Shown here piece after piece: positions 54,001 to 60,237 of a stretch of DNA of 64,000 bases. The notes beneath the pieces were generated by a model. That model saw only the letters and a program-made list of their open reading frames with translations. It made no database searches and was not told where the DNA came from. The stretch comes from Burkholderia diffusa (GTDB lineage Bacteria > Pseudomonadota > Gammaproteobacteria > Burkholderiales > Burkholderiaceae), in assembly GCF_001718315.1 (NCBI RefSeq), contig NZ_CP013363.1, forward strand, positions 2,108,001 through 2,172,000. Direction: 5' to 3'. How positions within the stretch are numbered: the stretch's first letter is position 1; every line of letters begins with the position of its first letter. The translations under genes and the position numbers were made by a program.

Positions 54001-55016
54001 TCTTCGCGGGCACCTCGCCGGTGGGCGTGGTCAGCGTCGGCGACCCTGCCACGGGCGCCACGCGCCAGATCACGAACGTCGCGGCGGGCCAGGTATCGGC
54101 CACCAGCACGGACGCGATCAACGGCAGCCAGCTCAACGCAACGAACCAGGCGGTCAACAGCCTGTCCACGTCGACCGCGTCGAACATCTCGTCGCTGTCG
54201 ACCGGCATCGGTTCGCTGTCCACGGGCCTGAGCTCGACCAACAGCTCGCTGACGTCGCTGTCCACGTCGACCTCGACGGCGATCAACTCGCTGTCGACGG
54301 GCCTCAGCTCGACGAACAGCAACCTCACGTCACTGTCCACGTCCACGTCGACCGGGATCGGCTCGCTGTCGACGGGCCTGAGCTCGACGAACAGCACGGT
54401 GGCATCGCTGTCGACCGGCGTGACGAACCTCGGCGATCAGGTGAACCAGTTGTCGACGACGATCAACAACAACACGACGCGCTCGGCGAACAACACCGCC
54501 ATCGCGGCCGACATGAACGGCACCGGCTCCGACCGGCCGACGGTCACCGCCGGCTCGAACTCGGTGGCGATCGGCGCGAATTCGACCGATGGCGGCCGTT
54601 CGAATGTCGTGAGCGTCGGCTCGCCCGGGAGCGAGCGCCAGATCACGAACGTCGCGCCGGGTACGCAAGGCACGGACGCGGTGAACGTGAACCAGCTGAC
54701 GCAGGTGCAGACGACGCTGTCGACGGCACTGTCGGGCCAGCAGGCGCAAATCAACTCGCTGGGTTCGCAACTGCAGCAGACCGACCAGATGGCGAAGCAA
54801 GGTATCGCGGCCGTCGGCGCGATGGCGTCGATCCCGCAGCTCGATCGCGACGCCAACTTCGGGATGGGTGTCGGCACCGCGTCGTTCCTGGGTCAGAAGG
54901 CGATGGCGGTCAACATGCAGGCGCGCATCACGGAGAACCTGAAGGCGTCGATCAACGGCGGCTTCAGCGGCGGTCAGAAGGTGATCGGCGCCGGCATGCT
55001 GTACCAGTGGAAGTAA
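48096..55016 (+). CDS. Giant trimeric autotransporter adhesin (YadA-like), Ser/Thr-rich stalk
   Basis: A 2306-residue type Vc secreted adhesin. Residues 1-52 form an extended signal peptide (ESPR start MNRTYRSIWNEALGAWVA, hydrophobic core, cleavage after ASHA). Three YadA-type head regions with ALG/AIG repeats lie at about 48,430-48,800, 50,570-50,700 and 53,450-53,960, each followed by a neck (TDAINGSQLFA or close). Two very long stalks (48,930-50,370 and 50,880-53,370) and a short third (54,150-54,420) consist of SLSTSTSTG...SSxxSS repeats. The C-terminus (about 54,800-55,016) is the four-strand beta-barrel anchor ending GAGMLYQWK. Start ATG 48096 follows GGAGG; a TTG at 48090 is unlikely. 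Stalk charge is almost nil, unusual for coiled coils. Confidence 0.95.
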   Translation: MNRTYRSIWNEALGAWVAASEHDSARGKGKRSASVKLLVTLLLAGAAQASHAGIYTFNGGNGGGNCGYASGTGPDGSRTYAAGTAPQDGSGGFSSVAGCNANGNNLLGVTLFGSYTTATGNGAVAIGMGANAAQWALAAGLQATASGQSSTALGFNASAGGVGSVALGANSGATADGSIALGSGATSTVVNSVAIGSGATASGTTSGTTGGTGTVSNTTIGTQTFGTYAGASSSAGVVSVGKVGSERRIQNVAAGLVSATSTDAINGSQLFAVASTTTSSIASLSTSTSTGLSSANSSIASLSTSTSTGINSLSTGLSSTNSSVASLSTSASTGLSSANSSISSLSTSTSTGIKSLSTGLSSTNSSVTSLSTSTSTGLSSANSSISSLSTSTSSGINSLSTGLSSTDSTVASLSTSTSTGLSSATSSISSLSTSTSTGINSLSTGLSSTNSSVTSLSSSTSTGLSSANSSISSLSTSTSTGLSSTNSSVASLSTSASTGLSSANSSISSLSTSTSTGLSSTNSSVASLSTSASTGLSSANSSISSLSTSTSTGLSSTNSSVASLSTSTSTGLSSANSSIASLSTSTSTGINSLSTGLSSTNSTVASLSTSTSTGLSSANSSISSLSTSTSTGLSSTNSSVASLSTSTSTGLSSANSSISSLSTSTSTGLSSTNSSVASLSTSTSTGLSSANSSIASLSTSTSTGINSLSTGLSSTNSTVASLSTSTSTGLSSANSSISSLSTSTSTGISSLSTGLSTVTTKTDNLGNSTAAALGGGASYNPATGTVSAPSYTTYNANGTTSTANSVGSAIDSINNQGIKYFHANSTAADSQALGTDSVAIGPNAIANHAGDVALGSGSVTDAPTPTPTGTVGGVTSTFAGGNPSSVVSVGNASTGTTRQITNVAAGQITANSTDAINGSQLFATNSVVDSLSTTVSSSSSAISSLSTGITSLSTGLSSTNSSVASLSTSTSTGLSSANSSIASLSTSTSTGINSLSTGLSSTNSSVASLSTSTSTGLSSANSSISSLSTSTSTGLSSTNSSVASLSTSTSTGLSSANSSISSLSTSTSTGLSSTNSSVASLSTSASTGLSSANSSISSLSTSTSTGLSSTNSSVASLSTSASTGLSSANSSISSLSTSTSTGINSLSTGLSSTDSSVASLSTSTSTGLSSATSSISSLSTSTSTGINSLSTGLSSTDSTVASLSTSTSTGLSSATSSISSLSTSTSTSINSLSTGLSSTDSTVASLSTSTSTGLSSATSSISSLSTSTSTGINSLSTGLSSTDSTVASLSTSTSTGLSSATSSISSLSTSTSTGINSLSTGLSSTDSTVASLSTSTSTGLSSATSSISSLSTSTSTGINSLSTGLSSTDSTVASLSTSTSTGLSSATSSISSLSTSTSTGINSLSTGLSSATSSISSLSTSTSTGINSLSTGLSSTDSTVASLSTSTSTGLSSATSSITSLSTSTSTSINSLSTGLSSTDSSVASLSTSTSTGLSSATSSISSLSTSTSTSINSLSTGLSSTDSTVASLSTSTSTGLSSATSSISSLSTSTSTGINSLSTGLSSTDSTVASLSTSTSTGLSSATSSITSLSTSTSTGINSLSTGLSSTDSTVASLSTSTSTGLSSATSSISSLSTSTSTGLSTATSSIGSLSTGLSSTNSSLTSLSTSTASSVTSLSTGLSSTNSSVASLSTSTSTGLSSATSSITSLSTSTSTSINSLSTGLSSTDSTVASLSTSTSTGLSTATSSITSLSTSTSTAIEAAKTHYYSVNDNGTQQGNYANNGATGVNSLAAGVNASAAGASSVAVGDGSNAQSTGAVAIGQNASATGGKAVSIGSGNTASGDGAVAIGDPSVATGTGAVAMGANDTATGTGAVALGNANTATGNSALALGSANQATADNTIALGNQSTASAIGAQAYGAGATASAANALALGSNATANVANSIALGAGSVTGTAVGTSSATIGGVTYFFAGTSPVGVVSVGDPATGATRQITNVAAGQVSATSTDAINGSQLNATNQAVNSLSTSTASNISSLSTGIGSLSTGLSSTNSSLTSLSTSTSTAINSLSTGLSSTNSNLTSLSTSTSTGIGSLSTGLSSTNSTVASLSTGVTNLGDQVNQLSTTINNNTTRSANNTAIAADMNGTGSDRPTVTAGSNSVAIGANSTDGGRSNVVSVGSPGSERQITNVAPGTQGTDAVNVNQLTQVQTTLSTALSGQQAQINSLGSQLQQTDQMAKQGIAAVGAMASIPQLDRDANFGMGVGTASFLGQKAMAVNMQARITENLKASINGGFSGGQKVIGAGMLYQWK
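48930..50370 (+). repeat. Adhesin stalk repeat block 1 (54- and 75-base units)
   Basis: Nearly identical in-frame repeats encode 18-residue units (SLSTSTSTGLSSANSSIS) and 25-residue units (SLSTSTSTGINSLSTGLSSTNSSVA). The 54-base units around 49,520-49,790 are almost identical to each other at DNA level. Such tracts are prone to slippage and unequal recombination that keep the frame. Confidence 0.9.
50880..53370 (+). repeat. Adhesin stalk repeat block 2
   Basis: Continues the 18- and 25-residue units, with a central run (about 51,480-52,960) in which 25- and 18-residue units alternate regularly (period about 129 bases) with TDS/ATS variants in place of TNS/ANS. The variant spread suggests expansion of this block separately from block 1. 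Assembly of this segment from short reads is error-prone, so copy number should be treated with care. Confidence 0.88.
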
Positions 55017-55036
55017 CCCGTCGCGCCGCCACGCCG

Positions 55037-55109
55037 CCGGCTCGCGAGCCGGACGGCACCGGGGCGGCCCCGACGGCAGGACGAGCCCGTCGCGCAACGC
55101 GTGGCGGGC
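55037..55109 (+). terminator. Two hairpins between adhesin and OmpA-like gene
   Basis: A 16-base perfect palindrome CCGGCTCGCGAGCCGG (55037-55052) and a second hairpin GCCCG...CGGGC (55085-55109) followed by TTC lie in the 124-base gap. Either may give partial termination, letting the OmpA-like gene be expressed at a different level from the adhesin. Neither has a good T-run. Confidence 0.35.
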
Positions 55110-55140
55110 TTCAGTCAACCCAAGCATTGAGGACGTAATC

Positions 55141-55815
55141 GTGAACAAACTCGTTCTTGCGCTCGCGCTTTCCGCGACGGCCCTCGCCGCGTGCTCGACC
55201 GCATCAGGCCCGACCTACAGCGCATCCGAACTGCAGCCGCGCGACGGCGTGCGCACCTTCCAGGTGGATTGCCACGGCCTGCTGTCAGGCCCGCAGACCT
55301 GCATGAAGGCCGCCCGCAAGATCTGCGGCGACCAGCCGGTGCGTACCGTCGATTCCGCGCGTGCGCTGCGCGACGGCGCTGATCCCGCGACGCTGGTGTT
55401 CCAGTGCGGCGCCGCGCCGGCCGCAGCGGCGTCGACCGCCGAGCCGTCGCCCACGCCTGCACCCGCAGCGGTGGAACACGTCAACCTCGCGGGCGACGCG
55501 CTGTTCGCGACGGGCCTGGCCACGCTCACGCCGGCCGCGCGCGCATCGCTCGACAAGCTGCTGAGCGAACGCGAAGACCACACGTACACGCACGTGACGG
55601 TCACCGGCCATACGGATTCGGTCGGCAACGACGCCGCCAATCTCGCGCTGTCGAAGCGCCGCGCGGAAACCGTCGCAAGCTACCTGAAGGCGCACGGGCT
55701 GAAGGCGCAATCGGTGTCGGTCACGGGCCGGGGCGCCGCCGATCCGGTCGCCTCCAACGCGACGGCCGAAGGCCGCGCGAGCAACCGCCGCGTCGAGATC
55801 TCGCTACAGCGCTGA
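55141..55815 (+). CDS. OmpA-family lipoprotein downstream of the adhesin
   Basis: A 224-residue outer-membrane lipoprotein. The GTG at 55141 starts a signal peptide with a lipobox ending LAAC (Cys18). Residues 19-95 contain four Cys (DCHGLL, QTCMKAARKICG, VFQCGAA) likely in disulfides, then an Ala/Pro/Thr linker. Residues ~115-224 form the peptidoglycan-binding OmpA C-terminal domain with GDALFATGLATLTPAARASL, VTGHTDSVGND and EGRASNRRVEI (the Asp and Arg that bind diaminopimelate). It is co-oriented with the adhesin and may anchor it or the modification machinery to the wall (inference). Confidence 0.87.
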   Translation: MNKLVLALALSATALAACSTASGPTYSASELQPRDGVRTFQVDCHGLLSGPQTCMKAARKICGDQPVRTVDSARALRDGADPATLVFQCGAAPAAAASTAEPSPTPAPAAVEHVNLAGDALFATGLATLTPAARASLDKLLSEREDHTYTHVTVTGHTDSVGNDAANLALSKRRAETVASYLKAHGLKAQSVSVTGRGAADPVASNATAEGRASNRRVEISLQR

Positions 55816-56218
55816 GCCCCGGCCGTCGCGGCCCCGGGCGCCCTCCCCGCGCCCGCGCGCGACGGCCCGGACCGGCAGGGCGCAGTCGCGCCGCCGGCAC
55901 CCCGCCGCCCCCGTCGACACCGCTTCGCCGGCGCCCCGACTCCCGCGCCCGGCGGCTATGTCAAAGTTCGTCAGCCCCCTCCACAGAACGGCGCCTTCCG
56001 TGCCACAATCGCCGCAGACAGCTGCCGGGGCGTTCCGCCCGCGTCGCGCGCCGTGCCAGACCCGCCCGACGACACCCCGGAATCCGGCGGCCGCATCGCG
56101 TTCCGCGCCGCTCGACGCGCATTCCAGTGCGCGCCGGCGCGAACACGACCACGACAATCCACGGCGCGCCGTTTCGCGGCCACGGCCGAACGCACGACGC
56201 CGCAGAGGAAACCAACCG
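55816..56218. other. 403-base gap between OmpA-like gene and first DUF2827 gene
   Basis: The region is extremely GC-rich with arginine/proline-rich shadow frames only. A short perfect-looking inverted GC element GCCCCGGCC...GGCCCCGGGC begins right after the OmpA stop and may act as a terminator. It probably carries a separate promoter for the DUF2827 genes. Confidence 0.4.
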
Positions 56219-57364
56219 GTGACGGATATCAATCAAGCCGCCTCGGGCGGCACCCGCAAGCAACGGCCGGCCGTCGGTATCTCGCTGTTTGCGCGGGACG
56301 GCCAGGCGATCTGGGAAAACGGCATTCACCAGAACATCGCGTTCCTCGCGATGATGCTCAAGCGCTCGAACCGCGTCGGCCCCGTTTATTTCCTGAATGG
56401 CGGTGACGCGAACGCGCTGCCGGCCGGCCTCGAACTCGACGGTCTCGATGTGCCGCTCGTGAAACCCGTCGACGTCACGCACGAACTCGACGTCGTGATC
56501 GAAATGGGCGCGCAACTGCCGGTCGAATGGCTCAGGCACATGAAAGCGCTCGGCACGAAGCTGGTCGCGTGCTACGTCGGCCACACCTACAGCGGTCTCG
56601 CCGAGACGCCAATCTTCGACAAACCGTCGGGGCACATCTTCAACGGCACTCAGTTTGACGAAGTGTGGGTGCTCGAGAAGTCGCAAAAGATCGACGTGCC
56701 GCTGCTGCGCACGCTCACGCGCGCGCCGGTCCATACGATTCCGCATCTGTGGTCGCCGTACTTTCTCGATCGCCGCATCGCCGCGCTGGCGAGCGAAGGC
56801 CTGACGTTCGGCTATCGGCCCGGCCGCCGTGCATGGAATCTCGCCACGCTGGAACCGAACATCTCGGTCGTGAAGTCGTGCCACTACCCGATGCTCGCGT
56901 GCGACGAGTTCTACCGCGCGCAACCGGACGCGGTGCAACATCTGTTCGTCGTCAACTCGATGCACATGAAGGCACATCCGACGTTCGTGCACTTCGCGAA
57001 CAGTCTCGATCTCGTGCGTCAGCACAAGGCAACGTTCGAGCCGCGCATCAACCTGCCGGGCTTCATGGCGCGCCATGCGGACGCGGTCGTGTCCCACCAC
57101 TGGGAAAACGCGCAGAACTACCTGTACTACGACGTGCTGTATGGCGGCTATCCGCTGATCCACAATTCGACGCTGCTCGGCGACGCCGGCTACTACTACC
57201 CGGACTTCGATTCCGCCGCGGGCGGCCAGGCGCTGCGCGATGCATGGCTGCATCACGACGACCGGCTCGACGACTATCGTGCGAAAGCCGGCCGGCTGCT
57301 GCAGTCGGTCTCGATCGACAACCCCGCGAACCTGGACGCGTTCGTCGCGCGCCTGGTCGCCTGA
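56219..57364 (+). CDS. DUF2827 protein, putative GT-B-type glycosyltransferase (paralogue 1)
   Basis: A 381-residue cytoplasmic protein starting with GTG at 56219, with GAGGAA upstream. It has a two-Rossmann layout: an N-terminal half (AVGISLFARDGQAIWENGIHQNIAFLAMMLKRS...VYFLNGG) and a C-terminal half with FEPNISVVKSCHYPML and SHHWENAQNYLYYDVLYGGYPLIHNSTLLGDAGYYYPDFD. The latter has the position and pattern of the donor-binding E...G-x-P motif of GT-B enzymes. No activity is established. The gene precedes two paralogues (57379, 59076). An extended frame start at 55958 is arginine-rich and not used. Confidence 0.72.
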   Translation: MTDINQAASGGTRKQRPAVGISLFARDGQAIWENGIHQNIAFLAMMLKRSNRVGPVYFLNGGDANALPAGLELDGLDVPLVKPVDVTHELDVVIEMGAQLPVEWLRHMKALGTKLVACYVGHTYSGLAETPIFDKPSGHIFNGTQFDEVWVLEKSQKIDVPLLRTLTRAPVHTIPHLWSPYFLDRRIAALASEGLTFGYRPGRRAWNLATLEPNISVVKSCHYPMLACDEFYRAQPDAVQHLFVVNSMHMKAHPTFVHFANSLDLVRQHKATFEPRINLPGFMARHADAVVSHHWENAQNYLYYDVLYGGYPLIHNSTLLGDAGYYYPDFDSAAGGQALRDAWLHHDDRLDDYRAKAGRLLQSVSIDNPANLDAFVARLVA

Positions 57365-57378
57365 ACCGGAGCATACGC

Positions 57379-58533
57379 ATGTCGGACTCCAATGCCCGTC
57401 AAGCGCCCGGCGAGGGCAAGCGTCTCGTCGTCGGCGTGTCGCTGTTCGTGCGCGGCGCCGGCCAGTCGCTGTGGGAAAACGGCATCTTCCAGAACTGCCT
57501 GCTGTTGATCCTGCTGCTGCGCCAGTCTCCGCTCGTCGCCGAAGCCGTGATGGTGAACGGCGGCGAACAAGTCGCCGATCCGCAGATGATGCTCGGCGAG
57601 TGGGACGTGCCGCTGCTGTCGATGGACGAAGCGCTGGAACGCTGCGACGTGCTGATCGAAATGAGCGCGCAGTTCGGCGCCGACTACCTGCGCGCATTCC
57701 GCGACCGCGGCGGCAAGGTCGTCACGATGCGGGTGGGCAACGACTACGTGATCGACATCGAGCGGGCGATGTTCGACAAACCGTCGGGCTTCCTGTTCTC
57801 CGGCGCACCGTACGACGCGGTGTGGACGATTCCGGAATTCGAGCGCTCGTGCCTGCACTATTACCAGACGGGCCTGCGCGCGCCGGTGACGATCGTCCCG
57901 CACATCTGGCATCCGATGCTGTTCGACAAGGCACGCGCGACGCTCGGCGCCGGTTTGTCGTTCGGTTACCAACCCGGCAAGCCGCGCTGGCGCGTGACGA
58001 TGTTCGAGCCGAACATCTGCATGGTGAAGACGAGCATCATCCCGATGCTGGTGACCGAGGAGGCCTATCGCGCGAAGCCGGAATTCCTCGAGTTCGTGCG
58101 CGTGTGCAACACGCTGCACCTGAAGGAGCATGCGACCTTCGTCCATTTCGCGAAGAGCCTCGACATCGTGAACCACGGGATCACGACGTTCGAAAGTCGC
58201 TATGCGGTGTACGAGTTCATGGCCGCCTACGGCGACGCGGTGGTATCGCACACGTGGGAAAACGCACAAAACTACCTGTACTACGAATTGTTGTACGGCG
58301 ACTATCCGCTGATCCACAACTCCCCGTTCCTCGGCAAGGCCGGGTATTTCTATCCGGACTTCGATTGCCAGGCCGGCGGCCGCGCGCTGCTGCAGGCGTT
58401 CGCCGAGCACGATGCGAACCTCGACGCGTATCGCGAGCAATCGAAGCACGTGCTCGACTCGGTCAGCATCTACAACCCCGGCAACGTCGCCGCATATTCC
58501 GACGCGATCGCGTCGCTCTATCGCGACGCGTGA
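57379..58533 (+). CDS. DUF2827 protein, putative GT-B-type glycosyltransferase (paralogue 2)
   Basis: A 384-residue paralogue of the preceding protein with the same layout: VGVSLFVRGAGQSLWENGIFQNCLLLILLLRQS, a middle VPHIWHPMLFD, FEPNICMVKTSIIPML, and SHTWENAQNYLYYELLYGDYPLIHNSPFLGKAGYFYPDFDC. It lies 14 bases downstream of paralogue 1, so they are co-transcribed. Start is the ATG at 57379. Sequence divergence between the paralogues in the N-terminal acceptor half, against near-identity of the HNS...GYYYPDFD region, suggests different acceptors and similar donors (inference). Confidence 0.72.
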   Translation: MSDSNARQAPGEGKRLVVGVSLFVRGAGQSLWENGIFQNCLLLILLLRQSPLVAEAVMVNGGEQVADPQMMLGEWDVPLLSMDEALERCDVLIEMSAQFGADYLRAFRDRGGKVVTMRVGNDYVIDIERAMFDKPSGFLFSGAPYDAVWTIPEFERSCLHYYQTGLRAPVTIVPHIWHPMLFDKARATLGAGLSFGYQPGKPRWRVTMFEPNICMVKTSIIPMLVTEEAYRAKPEFLEFVRVCNTLHLKEHATFVHFAKSLDIVNHGITTFESRYAVYEFMAAYGDAVVSHTWENAQNYLYYELLYGDYPLIHNSPFLGKAGYFYPDFDCQAGGRALLQAFAEHDANLDAYREQSKHVLDSVSIYNPGNVAAYSDAIASLYRDA

Positions 58534-58579
58534 CGCGCGACGCGTGGCGCGTGACGCGCCGCCATTTTCGGATTCCGAC

Positions 58580-59047
58580 ATGAACGCACACCTGCCCCTC
58601 TCCCGCACGAAATGGCTGATCGGCTGCGCCGTCGCGTCGATCGCGATCGGTGCGCACGCGCAATCCGGCGGCGAATCGGCCGACGCGCTGCTGCGCGATG
58701 CCGATGCGGTCTTCAACCAGCTCGACGCCGGCCACTACGGCGCGGTGTGGAACGACTCCGCCGCGTTCGTGAAGGCGCGCATCAAGCAGGACCAGTTCGC
58801 GCTGGACATGCAACGCGCGCGCCAGTCGGTCGGCATGGTCAGCCATCGCGGCTGGGCGCAGATCACGCGGATTCGCTACGCGAATTCATCGTCGATGCCC
58901 GACGGGCTTTATGCGAATGTCGACTATACGACGACGCTCACGACCGGGACGACCGTGTACGAAAAGCTGAGCTTTCGCCTCGACGACGACGGCCACTGGC
59001 ACCTGACCGGCTACGTACCGCGCCAGTCGCAGAACTACACGCCTTGA
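58580..59047 (+). CDS. DUF4019-type exported protein
   Basis: A 155-residue secreted protein with an N-terminal signal peptide (about residues 1-28, ending GAHAQ). The remaining domain (LLRDADAVFNQLDAGHYGAVWNDSAAFVKARIKQDQFALDMQRARQ; the SLDDDGHWHLTGY-like end) resembles DUF4019. Function unknown. It is inserted between the second and third DUF2827 genes, 46 bases after one and 28 bases before the next, so it belongs to the same transcription unit. Confidence 0.7.
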   Translation: MNAHLPLSRTKWLIGCAVASIAIGAHAQSGGESADALLRDADAVFNQLDAGHYGAVWNDSAAFVKARIKQDQFALDMQRARQSVGMVSHRGWAQITRIRYANSSSMPDGLYANVDYTTTLTTGTTVYEKLSFRLDDDGHWHLTGYVPRQSQNYTP

Positions 59048-59075
59048 ACCGCGCACCGTCCGCCCGGAGCCGCCG

Positions 59076-60212
59076 ATGAAAATCAATGTCGCGATTACGA
59101 TGAACGTCCAGCGCGACGCGACGCAGTCGATCTGGTACAACGGCGCGAACCAGCATTGCGTGTACCTGTACATGCTGCTGAAACGCTCGCCGCTGATCGG
59201 CGAAGTCTGGCTCGCGCACGACGACGGCATCACCGACTACCCGCAGGCGCTGATGATGGACGCATTCGGCGAAGCGCTGCGACCGCTGTCGGCGATCGTT
59301 CACCAGACCGACCTGCTGATCGAGATGAACGCGTTCGTCGATCCGTCGCACACGAACGCGGTGCGCCAGCGCGGCGGCAAGTGCGTGTCGTACCGCTTCG
59401 GCAACGACTACGTGATCGCGGTCGAGACGATCAACTTCGAGAAGAACAACTGGCGGCCGAACCCGAACCGCGTGCAGTTCGACGAAATCTGGACCAACCC
59501 GCAGCACATGCACACGTGCGCGGCCTACTTCCAGGCTGTGTATCGCGCTCCGGTGATCGAGCTGCCGCACATCTGGTCGCCGTACTTCATCGAACGCAGC
59601 CTCGACGCCGATCCCGAACTGAAGGCGCGCTTCGGCTATCGCAATCACGGCCCGGCCAAGCGCATCGCGTTCTTCGAACCGAACCTGAACGTCGTGAAGA
59701 GTTCAATCGTGCCGATGCTGGCCGCGAACGCATGCTACGTCGAGCACCCGGAGCTCGTCGAGCACGTGTACATGACCAACACGTTCGACAAGAAGGAAAA
59801 CGTCGCCTTCAAGCATCTCGCGCTCGGGCTCGAGATGGTGCGCGACGGCAAGGCGACGGCCGACGTGCGTGCGCCGTTCGTCGCATGGGCCGCGCATCAC
59901 ACCGACATCGTCGTGTCGCACCACTGGGAAAACGGCCTGAACTACCTGCTGTACGACGCGCTGTACGGCAACTACCCGCTCGTGCACAACTCGCCGTTCC
60001 TGCGCGACGTCGGCTATTACTACCCGGACTTCGAGATCTTCGATGCGGCGCGCGCGATCGCGACGGCCGCGCAGACGCACGACGCACGGCTCGGCGACTA
60101 CGCGGCAGCGGCCCGCCGCTGCCTGCAGCAGGTCGATACGCTCGCCGACCACAACGTGCGCGCGTATTCCGAGCAGATCCAGCGCCTGTTCACCGGGCGC
60201 ACGCTCGGCTGA
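59076..60212 (+). CDS. DUF2827 protein, putative GT-B-type glycosyltransferase (paralogue 3)
   Basis: A 378-residue paralogue (MKINVAITMNVQRDATQSIWYNGANQHCVYLYMLLKRS). It keeps PHIWSPYFIERSLDAD, FEPNLNVVKSSIVPMLAANACY, and VSHHWENGLNYLLYDALYGNYPLVHNSPFLRDVGYYYPDFEIFD. Start is the ATG at 59076 behind a GGAGCCG site. The N-terminus is shorter and lacks the R-rich leader of paralogues 1 and 2. It lies 26 bases upstream of the FkbM/GT9 fusion gene. Confidence 0.72.
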   Translation: MKINVAITMNVQRDATQSIWYNGANQHCVYLYMLLKRSPLIGEVWLAHDDGITDYPQALMMDAFGEALRPLSAIVHQTDLLIEMNAFVDPSHTNAVRQRGGKCVSYRFGNDYVIAVETINFEKNNWRPNPNRVQFDEIWTNPQHMHTCAAYFQAVYRAPVIELPHIWSPYFIERSLDADPELKARFGYRNHGPAKRIAFFEPNLNVVKSSIVPMLAANACYVEHPELVEHVYMTNTFDKKENVAFKHLALGLEMVRDGKATADVRAPFVAWAAHHTDIVVSHHWENGLNYLLYDALYGNYPLVHNSPFLRDVGYYYPDFEIFDAARAIATAAQTHDARLGDYAAAARRCLQQVDTLADHNVRAYSEQIQRLFTGRTLG

Positions 60213-60237
60213 TTGTCTTCCCACGCGCCCCTCGCCC

